Source: Hydractinia symbiolongicarpus (lineage: Eukaryota; Cnidaria; Hydrozoa; Anthoathecata; Hydractiniidae). Taken from it: a stretch of DNA of 64,000 nt. The DNA lies in assembly GCF_029227915.1 (NCBI RefSeq), contig NC_079887.1, forward strand, positions 124,001 through 188,000, read 5' to 3'. Below are positions 45,372 to 59,144 of this stretch, piece after piece (position 1 is the first letter of the stretch; each line of letters opens with the position of its first letter). Under the pieces are notes generated by a model. That model ran no database searches, was not told where the DNA came from, and saw nothing but the letters and a program-made list of their open reading frames with translations. Made by a program: the position numbers and the translations under genes.

Positions 45372-48300
45372 GCCGAGTCCGGGATTTACGGGAAATCGCA
45401 GGTTTTCGTTTGTCGGCGATTAAACTTCTTTTATTCAGCGTCTCATCAAAAATGAAAACATTTTTGAAAACTACAAGTCTCATGCGTTTTAGTGGTGAAA
45501 AAATGAATTAAAAAATCGTTCGGGAAATGAGTTTACTCCCTGGGTACTTTCTTTATATACTTTTGACTTTACAGGCCGAGTACGGGATTTACGAGACATC
45601 GCGGGTTTTCGTTTGCCGGCGATTAAACCTCTTTCATTAAGCGTCTCATCAAAAATGAAAACATTTTTAAAAACTACAAGTCTCATGGGCTTTAGTGGTG
45701 AAATAATAATTTAAAAAATCGTTCGGGAAATGAGTTTACACCCCGGGTACTTTCTTTATATACTTTTGACTATACGGGCCGAGTCCGGGATTTACGGGAA
45801 ATCGCAGGTTTTCGTTTGCCGGCGATTAAACTTCTTTTATTCAGCGTCTCATCAAAAATAAAAACATTTTTAAAAACTACAAGTCTCATGCGTTTTAGCG
45901 GTGAAAAAAAAAATTAAAAAATCGTTCGGGAAATGAGTTTACTTCCTGGTTACTTTCTTTGTATACATTCGACTATACGGGCCAAGCCCGGGATTTACGG
46001 GAAATCGCGGGATTTCGTTTGGCGGTGATTAAACCTCTTTTAATAAGCGTCTCATCAAAAATAAAAACATTTTTAAAAACTACAAGTCTCATGGGTTTTA
46101 GTGGTGAAATAATAATTTAAAAAATCGTTCGGGAAATGAGTTTACACCCCGGGTACTTTCTTTGTATACTTTTGACTATACGGGCCGAGTCCGGGATTTA
46201 CGGGAAATCGCAGGTTTTCGTTTGCCGGCGATTAAACTTCTTTTATTCAGCGTCTCATCAAAAATAAAAACATTTTTGAAAACTACAAGTCTCATGCGTT
46301 TTAGTGGTGAAAAAATAATTTAAAAAATCGTTCGGGAAATGAGTTAACTCCCTGGGTACTTTCTTTGTATACTTTTGACTATACGGGCCGAGTCCGGGAT
46401 TTACGGGAAGTCGCGGGTTTTCGTTTGCCGGCGATTAAACTTCTTTTATTCAGCGTCTCATCAAAAATGAAAATATTTTTAAATACTACAAGTCTCATGG
46501 GCTTTAGTGGTGAAATAATAATTTAAAAAATCGTTCGGGAAATGAGTTTACACCCCGGGTACTTTCTTTGTATACTTTTGACTATACGGGCCGAGTCCGT
46601 GATTTACGGGAAGTCGCGGGTTTTCGTTTGCCGGCGATTAAACTTCTTTTATTCAGCGTCTCATCAAAAATGAAAATATTTTTAAATACTACAAGTCTCA
46701 TGGGCTTTAGTGGTGAAATAATAATTTAAAAAATCGTTCGGGAAATGAGTTTACTTCCTGGGTACTTTCTTTGTATACATTCGACTACACGGGTCAAGCC
46801 CGGGATTTACGGGAAATCGCGGGATTTCGTTTGACGGCGATTAAACCCCTTTACTAAGCGTCTCATCAAAAATGAAAACATTTTTAAAAACTACAAGTCT
46901 CATGGGCTTTAGTGGTGAAATAATAATTTAAAAAATCGTTCGGGAAATGAGTTTACACCCCGGGTACTTTCTTTGTATACTTTTGACTATACGGGCCGAG
47001 TCCGGGATTTACGGGAAATCGCAGGTTTTCGTTTGCCGGCGATTAAACTTCTTTTATTCAGCGTCTCATCAAAAATGAAAACATTTTTGAAAACTACAAG
47101 TCTCATGCGTTTTAGTGGTGAAAAAATAATTTAAAAAATCGTTCGGGAAATGAGTTTACTCCCTGGGTACTTTCTTTGTATACTTTTGACTATACGGGCC
47201 GAGTCCGGGATTTACGGGAAGTCGCGGGTTTTCGTTTGCCGGCGATTAAACTTCTTTTATTCAGCATCTCATCAAAAATGAAAATATTTTTAAATACTAC
47301 AAGTGTCATGGGCTTTAGTGGTGAAATAATAATTTAAAAAATCGTTTGGAAAATGAGTTTACACCCTGGGTACTTTCTTTGTGTACTTTTGACTATGCAG
47401 GCCGAGTCCGGGGTTTACGGGAAATGGCGGGTTTTCGTTTGCCGGCGATTAAACTTCTTTTATTTAACGTCTCAACAAAAATGAAAACATTTTTGAAAAC
47501 TACAAGTCTCAAGCGTTTTAGTGGTGAAAAGATAATTTAAAAAATCGCTTTGGAAATGAGTTTACTCACAGGGTACTTTCTTTGTATACATTCGACTATA
47601 CGGGCCAAGCCCGGGATTTACGGGAAATCGCGGGTTTTCGTTTGCCGGCGATTAAACCACTTTTATTAAGCGTCTCATCAAAAATGAAAACATTTCTGAA
47701 AACTACAAGTCTCATGCGTTTTAGTGGTGAAAAAATAATTTAAAAATTCGCTCGGGAAATGAGTTTACTCACTGGGTACTTTCCTTGTATACTTTTGACT
47801 ATACGGGCCGGTTCCGGGATTTACGGGAAATCGCGGGTTTTTGTTTGCCGGCGATTAAACTTCTTTTATTCAGCGTCTCATCATAAATGAAAACATTTTT
47901 GAAAACTACAAGTCTCAAGCGTTTTAGTGGTGAAACAATAATTTAAAAAATCGTTTTGGAAATGAGTTTACTCACAGGGTACTTTCTTTGTATACATTCG
48001 ACTATACGGGCCAAGCCCGGGATTTACGGGAAATCGCGGGTTTTCGTTTGCCGGCGATTAAACCACTTTCATTAAGCGTCTCATCAAAAATGAAAACATT
48101 TCTGAAAACTACAAGTCTCATGCGTTTTAGTGGTGAAAAAATAATTTAAAAATTCGTTCGGGAAATGAGTTTACTCAGTGGGTACTTTCCTTGTATACTT
48201 TTGACTATACGGGCCGAGTCCGGGATTTACGGAAAATCGCGGGTTTTCGTTTGCCGGCGATTAAAGTTCTTTTATTTAGCGTCTCACCAAAAATGAAAAC

Positions 48301-49560
48301 ATTTTTGAAAACTACAAATCTCAAGCGTTTTAGTGGTGAAAAGATAATTTAAAAAATCGTTTTGGAAATGAGTTTACTCCCTGGGTACTTTCTTTGTATA
48401 CATTCGACTATACGGGCCAAGCCCGGGATTTACGGGAAATCGCCGGTTTTCGTTTGCCGGCGATTAAACTTCTTTTATTCAGCGTCTCATCAAAAATGAA
48501 AACATTTTTGAAAACTACAAGTCTCAAGCGTTTTAGTGGTGAAATAATAATTTAAAAAATCGTTTTGGAAATGAGTTTACTCACAGGGTACTCTCTTTGT
48601 AAACATTCAACTATACGGGCCAAGCCCGGGATTTACGGGAAATCGCGGGTTTTCGTTTGCCGGCGATTAAACCACTTTCATTAAGCGTCTCATCAAAAAT
48701 GAAAACATTTCTGAAAACTACAAGTCTCATGCGTTTTAGTGGTGAAAAAATAATTTAAAAATTCGTCCGGGAAATGAGTTTACTCACTGGGTACTTTCCT
48801 TGTATACTTTTGACTATACGGGCCGAGTCCGGGATTTACGGGAAATCGCGGGTTTTCGTTTGCCGGCGATTAAACTTCTTTTATTCAGCGTCTCATCAAA
48901 AATGAAAACATTTTTAAAAACTACAAGTCTCATGGGCTTTAGTGGTGAAATAATAATTTAAAAAATCGTTTGGGAACTGAGTTTACTCCCTGGGTACTTT
49001 CTTTGTATACTTTTGACTATACGGGCCGAGTCCGGGATTTACGGGAAGTCGCAGGTTTTCGTTTGCAGGCGATTAAATTTCTTTTATTCAGCGTCTCATC
49101 AAAAATGAAAACATTTTTGAAAACTACAAGTCTCATGCGTTTTAGTGGTGAAAAAATAATTTAAAAAATCGTTCGGGAAATTAGTTTACACCGTGGGTAC
49201 TCTCTTTGTATACTTTTGACTATACGGGCCGAGTCCGGGATTTACGGGAAGTCGCAGGTTTTCGTTTGCCGGCGATTAAACTTCTTTTATTTAACGTCTC
49301 AACAAAAATGAAAACATTTTTGAAAACTACAAGTCTCAAGCGTTTTAGTGGTGAAAAGATAATTTAAAAAATCGTTTTGGAAATGAGTTTACTCACAGGG
49401 TACTTTCTTTGTATACATTCGACTATACGGGCCAAGCCCGGGATTTACGGGAAATCGCGGGTTTTCGTTTGCCGGCGATTAAACCACTTTTATTAAGCGT
49501 CTCATCAAAAATGAAAACATTTTTGAAAACTACAAGTCTCATGCGTTTTAGTGGTGAAAA
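45372..49560. repeat. Mixed monomer region with a single-monomer duplication
   Basis: These are ordinary monomers of many subtypes. GAAAATATTTTTAAATAC is present in consecutive monomers near 46,460 and 46,663 (203 bp apart), a single-unit duplication in which one copy has GAGTCCGTGATTT. Markers of the TGCGGGCC/AATGGCGGG module appear at ~47.39 kb (as TGCAGGCC), followed by CAAGCG and ACCACTTTT. No multi-monomer tandem copy is obvious. I see no gene. Confidence 0.7.
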
Positions 49561-49574
49561 AATAATTTAAAAAA

Positions 49575-52205
49575 TCGTTAAGGAAATGAGTTTACACCCT
49601 GGGTACTTTCTTTGTATACTTTTGACTATACGGGCCGGGTCCGGGATTTACGGGAAATCGCAGGTTTTCGTTTGCCGGCGATTAAACCTCTTTTATTCAG
49701 CGTCTCATCAAAAATGAAAACATTTTTAAAAACTACAAGTCTCATGCGTTTTAGTGGTGAAAAAGTAATTTTAAAAATCGTTCGGGAAATGAGTTTACTC
49801 CCTGGGTACTTTCTTTGTATACTTTTGACTATACGGGTCAAGCCCGGGATTTACGGGAAATCGCGGGTTTTCGTTTGCCGGCGATTAAACTTCTTTTATT
49901 CAGGATCTCATCAAAAATGAAAATATTTTTAAATAATACAAGTGTCATGGGCTTTAGTGGTGAAATAATAATTTAAAAAATCGTTCGGGAAATGAGTTTA
50001 CACCCTGGGTACTTTCTTTGTATACTTTTGACTATGCAGGCCGAGTCCGGGTTTACGGGAAATGGCGGGTTTTCGTTTGCCGGCGATTAAACTTCTTTTA
50101 TTTAACGTCTCAACAAAAATGAAAACATTTTTGAAAACTACAAGTCTCAAGCGTTTTAGTGGTGAGAAGATAATTTAAAAAATCGTTTTGGAAATGAGTT
50201 TACTCACAAGGTACTTTCTTTGTATACATTCGACTATACGGGCCAAGCCCGGGATTTACGGGAAATCGCGGGTTTTCGTTTGCCGGCGATTAAACCACTT
50301 TTATTAAGCGTCTCATCAAAAATGAAAACATTTCTGAAAACTACAAGTCTCATGCGTTTTAGTGGTGAAAAAATAATTTAAAAATGCGGTCGGGAAATGA
50401 GTTTACTCACTGGGCACTTCCCTTGTATACTTTTGACTATACGGACCGAGTCCGGGATTTACGGGAAATCGCGGGTTTTCGTTTGCCGGCGATTAAACTT
50501 CTTTTATTTAGCGTCTCACCAAAAATGAAAACATTTTTGAAAACTACAAGTCTCAAGCGTTTTAGTGGTGAAAAGATAATTTAAAAAATCGTTTTGGAAA
50601 TGAGTTTACACACAGGGTACTTTCTTTGTATACATTCGACTATACGGGCCAAGCCCGGGAATTACGGGACATCGCCGGTTTTCGTTTGCCGGCGATTAAA
50701 CCACTTTCATTAAGCGTCTCATCAAAAATGAAAACATTTCTGAAAACTACAAGTCTCATGCGTTTTAGTGGTGAAAAAATAATTTAAAAAATCGTTTTGG
50801 AAATGAGTTTACTCAGAGGGTACTTTCCTTGTATACTTTTGACTATACGGGCCGAGTCCGGGATTTACGGTAAATCGCGGGTTTTCGTTTGCCGGCGATT
50901 AAATTTCTTTTATTCAGCGTCTCATCAAAAATGAAAACATTTTTGAAAACTACAAGTCTCATGCGTTTTAGTGGTGAAAAAATAATTTAAAAAATCGTTA
51001 AGGAAATGAGTTTACACCCTGGGTACTTTCTTTGTATACTTTTGGCTATACGGGCCGGGTCCGGGATTTACGGGAAATCGCAGGTTTTCGTTTGCCGGCG
51101 ATTAAACCTCTTTTATTCAGCGTCTCATCAAAAATGAAAACATTTTTAAAAACTACAAGTCTCATGCGTTTTAGTGGTGAAAAAGTAATTTTAAAAATCG
51201 TTCGGGAAATGAGTTTACTCCCTGGGTACTTTCTTTGTATACTTTTGACTATACGGGTCAAGCCCGGGATTTACGGGAAATCGCGGGTTTTCGTTTGCCG
51301 GCGATTAAACTTCTTTTATTCAGCATCTCATCAAAAATGAAAATATTTTTAAATAATACAAGTGTCATGGGCTTTAGTGGTGAAATAATAATTTAAAAAA
51401 TCGTTCGGGAAATGAGTTTACACCCTGGGTACTTTCTTTGTATACTTTTGACTATGCAGGCCGAGTCCGGGTTTACGGGAAATGGCGGGTTTTCGTTTGC
51501 CGGCGATTAAACTTCTTTTATTTAACGTCTCAACAAAAATGAAAACATTTTTGAAAACTACAAGTCTCAAGCGTTTTAGTGGTGAGAAGATAATTTAAAA
51601 AATCGTTTTGGAAATGAGTTTACTCACAAGGTACTTTCTTTGTATACATTCGACTATACGGGCCAAGCCCGGGATTTACGGGAAATCGCGGGTTTTCGTT
51701 TGCCGGCGATTAAACCACTTTTATTAAGCGTCTCATCAAAAATGAAAACATTTCTGAAAACTACAAGTCTCATGCGTTTTAGTGGTGAAAAAATAATTTA
51801 AAAATTCGGTCGGGAAATGAGTTTACTCACTGGGCACTTCCCTTGTATACTTTTGACTATACGGACCGAGTCCGGGATTTACGGGAAATCGCGGGTTTTC
51901 GTTTGCCGGCGATTAAACTTCTTTTATTTAGCGTCTCACCAAAAATGAAAACATTTTTGAAAACTACAAGTCTCAAGCGTTTTAGTGGTGAAAAGATAAT
52001 TTAAAAAATCGTTTTGGAAATGAGTTTACACACAGGGTACTTTCTTTGTATACATTCGACTATACGGGCCAAGCCCGGGAATTACGGGACATCGCCGGTT
52101 TTCGTTTGCCGGCGATTAAACCACTTTCATTAAGCGTCTCATCAAAAATGAAAACATTTCTGAAAACTACAAGTCTCATGCGTTTTAGTGGTGAAAAAAT
52201 AATTT
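49575..52205. repeat. 7-mer period (1,420 bp), about 1.85 copies
   Basis: ATCGTTAAGGAAATG, CGGGTCAAGCCC, GAAAATATTTTTAAATAATAC, TGCAGGCCGAGTCCGGGTTT, GGTGAGAAGATAATTT, CACAAGGTAC, CACTGGGCACTTCCC, ACACACAGGG and GGGAATTACGGGACATCGCC all repeat at 1,420 bp (for example 50,409 and 51,829). The copies diverge after ~50,785 and ~52,205. Differences are few, such as TTTTGGCTATACGG near 51,040 and CAGGATCTC/CAGCATCTC. Confidence 0.9.
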
Positions 52206-52424
52206 AAAAATTCGCTCGGGAAAAGAGTTTACTCACTGGGTACTTTCCTTGTATACTTTTGACTATACGGGCCGAGTCCGGGATTTACGGTAAATCGCAG
52301 GTTTTCGTTTGCCGGCGATTAAACTTCTTTTATTCAGCGTCTCATCAAAAATGAAAACATTTTTGAAAACTACAAGTCTCAAGCGTTTTAGTGGTGAAAT
52401 AATAATTTAAAAAATCGTTTTGGA

Positions 52425-54457
52425 AATGAGTTTACTCACAGGGTACTTTCCTTGTATACTTTTGACTATACGGGCCGAGTCCGGGATTTACGGTAAATCG
52501 CGGGTTTTCGTTTGCCGGCGATTAAATTTCTTTTATTCAGCGTCTCATCAAAAATGAAAACATTTTTGAAAACTACAAGTCTCATGCGTTTTAGTGGTGA
52601 AAAAATAATTTAAAAAATCGTTCGGGAAATGAGTTTACACCGTGGGTACTCTCTTTGTATACTTTTGACTATACGGGCCGAGTCCAGGATTTACGGGAAA
52701 TCGCAGGTTTTCCTTTGCCGGCGATTAAACTTCTTTTATTTAGCGTCTCATCAAAAATGAAAACATTTTTGAAAACTGCAAGTCTCATGGGCTTTAGTGG
52801 TAAAAAAATAATTTAAAAATTCGTTAGGGAAATGAGTTTAATCACTGGGTACTTTCCTTGTATACTTTTGACTATACGGGTCGAGACCGGGATTTACGGG
52901 AAATTGCGGGTTTTCGTTTGCCGGCGATTAAACTTCTTTTATTCAGCGTCTCATCAAAAATGAAAACATTTTTAAAAACTACAAGTCTCATGGGCTTTAA
53001 TGGTGAAATAATAATTTAAAAAATCGTTTGGGAAATGAGTTTACTCCCTGGGTACTTTCTTTGTATACTTTTGACTTTACGGGCCGAGTACGGGATTTAC
53101 GGGAAATCGCGGGTTTTCGTTTACCGGCGATTAAACTTCTTTTATTCAGCGTCTCATCAAAAATGAAAACATTTTTGAAAACTACAAGTCTCATGCGTTT
53201 TAGTGGTGAAAAAATAATTTAAAAAATCGTTCAGGAAATGAGTTTACACCCTGGGTACTTTCTTTGTATACTTTTGACTATACGGGCCGGGTCCGGGATT
53301 TACGGGAAATCGGAGGTTTTCGTTTGCCGGCGATTAAACCTCTTTTATTCAGCGTCTCATCAAAAATGAAAACATTTTTAAAAAACTACAAGTCTCATGC
53401 GTTTTAGTGGTGAAAAAATAATTTAAAAAATCGTTCTGGAAATGAGTTTACTCCATGGGTACTTTCTTTGTATACTTTTGACTATACGGGCCGAGTCCGG
53501 GATTTACGGGAAATCGCAGGTTTTCGTTTGCCGGCGATTAAACTGCTTTTATTCAGCGTCTCATCAAAAATGAAAACATTCTTGAAAACTACAAGTCTCA
53601 TGCGCTTTAGTGGTGAAATAATAATTTAAAAAATCGTTTGGGAAATGAGTTTACTCCCTGGGTACTTTCTTTGTATACTTTTGACTTTACGGGCCGAGTA
53701 CGGGATTTACGGGAAATCGCGGGTTTTCGTTTACCGGCGATTAAACTTCTTTTATTCAGCGTCTCATCAAAAATGAAAACATTTTTGAAAACTACAAGTC
53801 TCATGCGTTTTAGTGGTGAAAAAATAATTTAAAAAATCGTTCAGGAAATGCGTTTACACCCTGGGTACTTCCTTTGTATACTTTTGACTATACGGGCCGG
53901 GTCCGGGATTTACGGGAAATCGGAGGTTTTCGTTTGCCAGCGATTAAACCTCTTTTATTCAGCGTCTCATCAAAAATGAAAACATTTTTAAAAAACTACA
54001 AGTCTCATGCGTTTTAGTGGTGAAAAAATAATTTAAAAAATCGTTCTGGAAATGAGTTTACTCCCTGGGTACTTTCTTTGTATACTTTTGACTATACGGG
54101 CCGAGTCCGGGATTTACGGGAAATCGCAGGTTTTCGTTTGCCGGCGATTAAACTGCTTTTATTCAGCGTCTCATCAAAAATGAAAACATTCTTGTAAACT
54201 ACAAGTCTCATGCGCTTTAGTGGTGAAATAATAATTTAAAAAATCGTTTGGGAAATGAGTTTACTCCCTGGGTACTTTCTTTGTATACTTTTGACTATAC
54301 TGGCCGAGTCCAGGATTTACGGGAAATCGCAGGTTTTCGTTTGCCGGCGATTAAACTTCTTTTATTCAGCGTCTCATCAAAAATGAAAACATTTTTAAAA
54401 ACTACAAGTCTCATGGGCTTTAGTGGTGAAATAATAATTTAAAAAATCGTTTGGGAA
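52425..54457. repeat. 10-mer duplication, copy 1 (2,033 bp)
   Basis: Markers CACAGGGTACTTTCCTTG with TTTACGGTAAATCG, CACCGTGGGTACTCTC (52,638), TTTTCCTTTGCC, TTTAATCACTGGG, CTTTACGGGCCGAGTACGGG and GGGAAATCGGAGG with a six-A TTTTTAAAAAACTAC recur 2,033 bp later. The length exceeds 10 x 203 because several units carry the extra A and are 204 bp. Confidence 0.87.
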
Positions 54458-56490
54458 ATGAGTTTACTCACAGGGTACTTTCCTTGTATACTTTTGACTA
54501 TACGGGCCGAGTCCGGGATTTACGGTAAATCGCGGGTTTTCGTTTGCCGGCGAATAAATTTCTTTTATTCAGCGTCTCATCAAAAATGAAAACATTTTTG
54601 AAAACTGCAAGTCTCATGCGTTTTAGTGGTGAAAAAATAATTTAAAAAATCGTTCGGGAAATTAGTTTACACCGTGGGTACTCTCTTTGTATACTTTTGA
54701 CTATACGGGCCGAGTCCAGGATTTACGGGAAATCGCAGGTTTTCCTTTGCCGGCGATTAAACTTCTTTTATTTAGCGTCTCATCAAAAATGAAAACATTT
54801 TTGAAAACTACAAGTCTCATGGGCTTTAGTGGTAAAAAAATAATTTAAAAATTCGTTAGGGAAATGAGTTTAATCACTGGGTACTTTCCTTGTATACTTT
54901 TGACTATACGGGTCGAGACCGGGATTTACGGGAAATTGCGGGTTTTCGTTTGCCGGCGATTAAACTTCTTTTATTCAGCGTCTCATCAAAAATGAAAACA
55001 TTTTTAAAAACTAAAAGTCTCATGGGCTTTAGTGGTGAAATAATAATTTAAAAAATCGTTTGGGAAATGAGTTTACTCCCTGGGTACTTTCTTTGTATAC
55101 TTTTGACTTTACGGGCCGAGTACGGGATTTACGGGAAATCGCGGGTTTTCGTTTACCGGCGATTAAACTTCTTTTATTTAGCGTTTCATCAAAAATGAAA
55201 ACATTTTTGAAAACTACAAGTCTCATGCGTTTTAGTGGTGAAAAAATAATTTAAAAAATCGTTCAGGAAATGAGTTTACACCCTGGGTACTTTCTTTGTA
55301 TACTTTTGACTATACGGGCCGGGTCCGGGATTTACGGGAAATCGGAGGTTTTCGTTTGCCGGCGATTAAACCTCTTTTATTCAGCGTCTCATCAAAAATG
55401 AAAACATTTTTAAAAAACTACAAGTCTCATGCGTTTTAGTGGTGAAAAAATAATTTAAAAAATCGTTCTGGAAATGAGTTTACTCCATGGGTACTTTCTT
55501 TGTATACTTTTGACTATACGGGCCGAGTCCGGGATTTACGGGAAATCGCAGGTTTTCGTTTGCCGGTGATTAAACTGCTTTTATTAAGCGTCTCATCAAA
55601 AATGAAAACATTCTTGAAAACTACAAGTCTCATGCGCTTTAGTGGTGAAATAATAATTTAAAAAATCGTTTGGGAAATGAGTTTACTCCCTGGGTACTTT
55701 CTTTGTATACTTTTGACTTTACGGGCCGAGTACGGGATTTACGGGAAATCGCGGGTTTTCGTTTACCGGCGATTAAACTTCTTTTATTCAGCGTCTTATC
55801 AAAAATGAAAACATTTTTGAAAACTACAAGTCTCATGCGTTTTAGTGGTGAAAAAATAATTTAAAAAATCGTTCAGGAAATGAGTTTACACCCTGGGTAC
55901 TTTCTTTGTATACTTTTGACTATACGGGCCGGGTCCGGGATTTACGGGAAATCGGAGGTTTTCGTTTGCCAGCGATTAAACCTCTTTTATTCAGCGTCTC
56001 ATCAAAAATGAAAACATTTTTAAAAAACTACAAGTCTCATGCGTTTTAGTGGTGAAAAAATAATTTAAAAAATCGTTCTGGAAATGAGTTTACTCCCATG
56101 GGTACTTTCTTTGTATACTTTTGACTATACGGGCCGAGTCCGGGATTTACGGGAAATCGCAGGTTTTCGTTTGCCGGCGATTAAACTGCTTTTATTCAGC
56201 GTCTCATCAAAAATGAAAACATTCTTGTAAACTACAAGTCTCATGCGCTTTAGTGGTGAAATAATAATTTAAAAAATCGTTTGGGAAATGAGTTTACTCC
56301 CTGGGTACTTTCTTTGTATACTTTTGACTATACTGGCCGAGTCCAGGATTTACGGGAAATCGCAGGTTTTCGTTTGCCGGCGATTAAACTTCTTTTATTC
56401 AGCGTCTCATCAAAAATGAAAACATTTTTAAAAACTACAAGTCTCATGGGCTTTAGTGGTGAAATAATAATTTAAAAAATCGTTTGGGAA
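54458..56490. repeat. 10-mer duplication, copy 2 (2,033 bp)
   Basis: CACCGTGGGTACTCTC is at 54,671 and the other markers follow as in copy 1. The join near 54,458 fuses a TTTGGGAAATGAG monomer to CACAGGGTACTTTCC. After copy 2 the series goes on to a CTTTACGGGCCGAGTACGGG monomer, which copy 1 lacks. Part of copy 2 was later included in the 8-mer duplication. Confidence 0.85.
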
Positions 56491-58513
56491 ATGAGTTTAC
56501 TCCCTGGGTACTTTCTTTGTATACTTTTGACTTTACGGGCCGAGTACGGGATTTACGGGAAATCGCGGGTTTTCGTTTACCGGCGATTAAACTTCTTTTA
56601 TTCAGTGTCTCATCAAAAATGAAAACATTTTTAATAACTACAAGTCTCATGCGTTTTAGTGGTGAAAAAATAATTTAAAAAATCGTTCAGGAAATGAGTT
56701 TACACCCTGGGTACTTTCTTTGTATACTTTTGACTATACGGGCCGGGTCCGGGATTTACGGGAAATCGGAGGTTTTCGTTTGCCGGCGATTAAACCTCTT
56801 TTATTCAGCGTCTCATCAAAAATGAAAACATTTTTAAAAAACTACAAGTCTCATGCGTTTTAGTGGTGAAAAAATAATTTAAAAAATCGTTCAGGAAATG
56901 AGTTTACACCCTGGGTACTTTCTTTGTATACTTTTGACTATACGGGCCGGGTCCGGGATTTACGGGAAATCGGAGGTTTTCGTTTGCCGGCGATTAAACC
57001 TCTTTTATTCAGCGTCTCATCAAAAATGAAAACATTTTTAAAAAACTACAAGTCTCATGCGTTTTAGTGGTGAAAAAATAATTTAAAAAATCGTTCTGGA
57101 AATGAGTTTACTCCATGGGTACTTTCTTTGTATACTTTTGACTATACGGGCCGAGTCCGGGATTTACGGGAAATCGCAGGTTTTCGTTTGCCGGTGATTA
57201 AACTGCTTTTATTCAGCGTCTCATCAAAAATGAAAACATTCTTGAAAACTACAAGTCTCATGCGCTTTAGTGGTGAAATAATAATTTAAAAAATCGTTTG
57301 GGAAATGAGTTTACTCCCTGGGTACTTTCTTTGTATACTTTTGACTTTACGGGCCGAGTACGGGATTTACGGGAAATCGCGGGTTTTCGTTTACCGGCGA
57401 TTAAACTTCTTTTATTCAGCGTCTCATCAAAAATGAAAACATTTTTGAAAACTACAAGTCTCATGCGTTTTAGTGGTGAAAAAATAATTTAAAAAATCGT
57501 TCAGGAAATGAGTTTACACCCTGGGTACTTTCTTTGTATACTTTTGACTATACGGGCCGGGTCCGGGATTTACGGGAAATCGGAGGTTTTCGTTTGCCAG
57601 CGATTAAACCTCTTTTATTCAGCGTCTCATCAAAAATGAAAACATTTTTAAAAAACTACAAGTCTCATGCGTTTTAGTGGTGAAAAAATAATTTAAAAAA
57701 TCGTTCTGGAAATGAGTTTACTCCCATGGGTACTTTCTTTGTATACTTTTGACTATACGGGCCGAGTCCGGGATTTACGGGAAATCGCAGGTTTTCGTTT
57801 GCCGGCGATTAAACTGCTTTTATTCAGCGTCTCATCAAAAATGAAAACATTCTTGTAAACTACAAGTCTCATGCGCTTTAGTGGTGAAATAATAATTTAA
57901 AAAATCGTTTGGGAAATGAGTTTACTCCCTGGGTACTTTCTTTGTATACTTTTGACTATACTGGCCGAGTCCAGGATTTACGGGAAATCGCAGGTTTTCG
58001 TTTGCCGGCGATTAAACTTCTTTTATTCAGCGTCTCATCAAAAATGAAAACATTTTTAAAAACTACAAGTCTCATGGGCTTTAGTGGTGAAATAATAATT
58101 TAAAAAATCGTTTGGGAAATGAGTTTACTCCCTGGGTACTTTCTTTGTATACTTTTGACTTTACGGGCCGAGTACGGGATTTACGGGAAATCGCGGGTTT
58201 TCGTTTACCGGCGATTAAACTTCTTTTATTCAGTGTCTCATCAAAAATGAAAACATTTTTAATAACTACAAGTCTCATGCGTTTTAGTGGTGAAAAAATA
58301 ATTTAAAAAATCGTTCAGGAAATGAGTTTACACCCTGGGTACTTTCTTTGTATACTTTTGACTATACGGGCCGGGTCCGGGATTTACGGGAAATCGGAGG
58401 TTTTCGTTTGCCGGCGATTAAACCTCTTTTATTCAGCGTCTCATCAAAAATGAAAACATTTTTAAAAAACTACAAGTCTCATGCGTTTTAGTGGTGAAAA
58501 AATAATTTAAAAA
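55258..58513. repeat. 8-mer duplication (1,628 bp x 2)
   Basis: Units starting at TTCAGGAAATGAG (55,258 and 56,886) run through GCCGGTGATTAAACTGC, CTCCCATGGGTAC, ATTCTTGTAAACTAC, ATACTGGCC with GTCCAGG, and AATAACTACAAG, all at 1,628 bp. Two identical TCGGAGG monomers lie side by side at ~56,690 and ~56,886, marking the join. The duplication overlaps 10-mer copy 2, so it arose after or independently of it. Confidence 0.87.
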
Positions 58514-59144
58514 ATCGTTCTGGAAATGAGTTTACTCCCTGGGTACTTTCTTTGTATACTTTTGTCTATACGGGCCAAGCCCGGGATTTACGGGAAATCG
58601 CGGGTTTTCGTTTGCCGGCGATTAAACCTCTTTTATTCAGCGTCTCATCAAAAATAAAAACATTTTTAAAAACTACAAGTCTCATGCGCTTTAGTGGTGA
58701 AATAATAATTTAAAAAATCGTTTGGGAAATGAGTTTACTCCCTGGGTACTTTCTTTGTATACTTTTGACTATACTGGCCGAGTCCAGGATTTACGGGAAA
58801 TCGCAGGTTTTCGTTTGCCGGCGATTAAACTTCTTTTATTCAGCGTCTCATCAAAAATGAAAATATTTTTAAAAACTACAAGTCTCATACATTTTAGTGG
58901 TGAAAAAGTAATTTAAAAAATCGTTCGGGAAATGAGTTTACTCTCTGGGTACTTTCTTTGTATACTTTTGACTATACGGGCCAAGCCCGGGTTTTACGGG
59001 AAATCGCGGGTTTTTGTTTACCGGCGATTAAACTTCTTTTATTCAGCGTCTCATCAAAAATGAAAACATTTTTGAAAACTACAAGTCTCATGCGTTTTAG
59101 TGGTGAAAAAATAATTTAAAAAATCGTTCGGGAAATTAGTTTAC
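58514..59144. repeat. Linking monomers before 10-mer copy 3
   Basis: These are three monomers with TTTTGTCTATACGG, CATACATTTTAGTGG and GGGTTTTACGGG variants. A related trio is present near 61,380-61,980. Nothing but satellite is seen. Confidence 0.7.
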
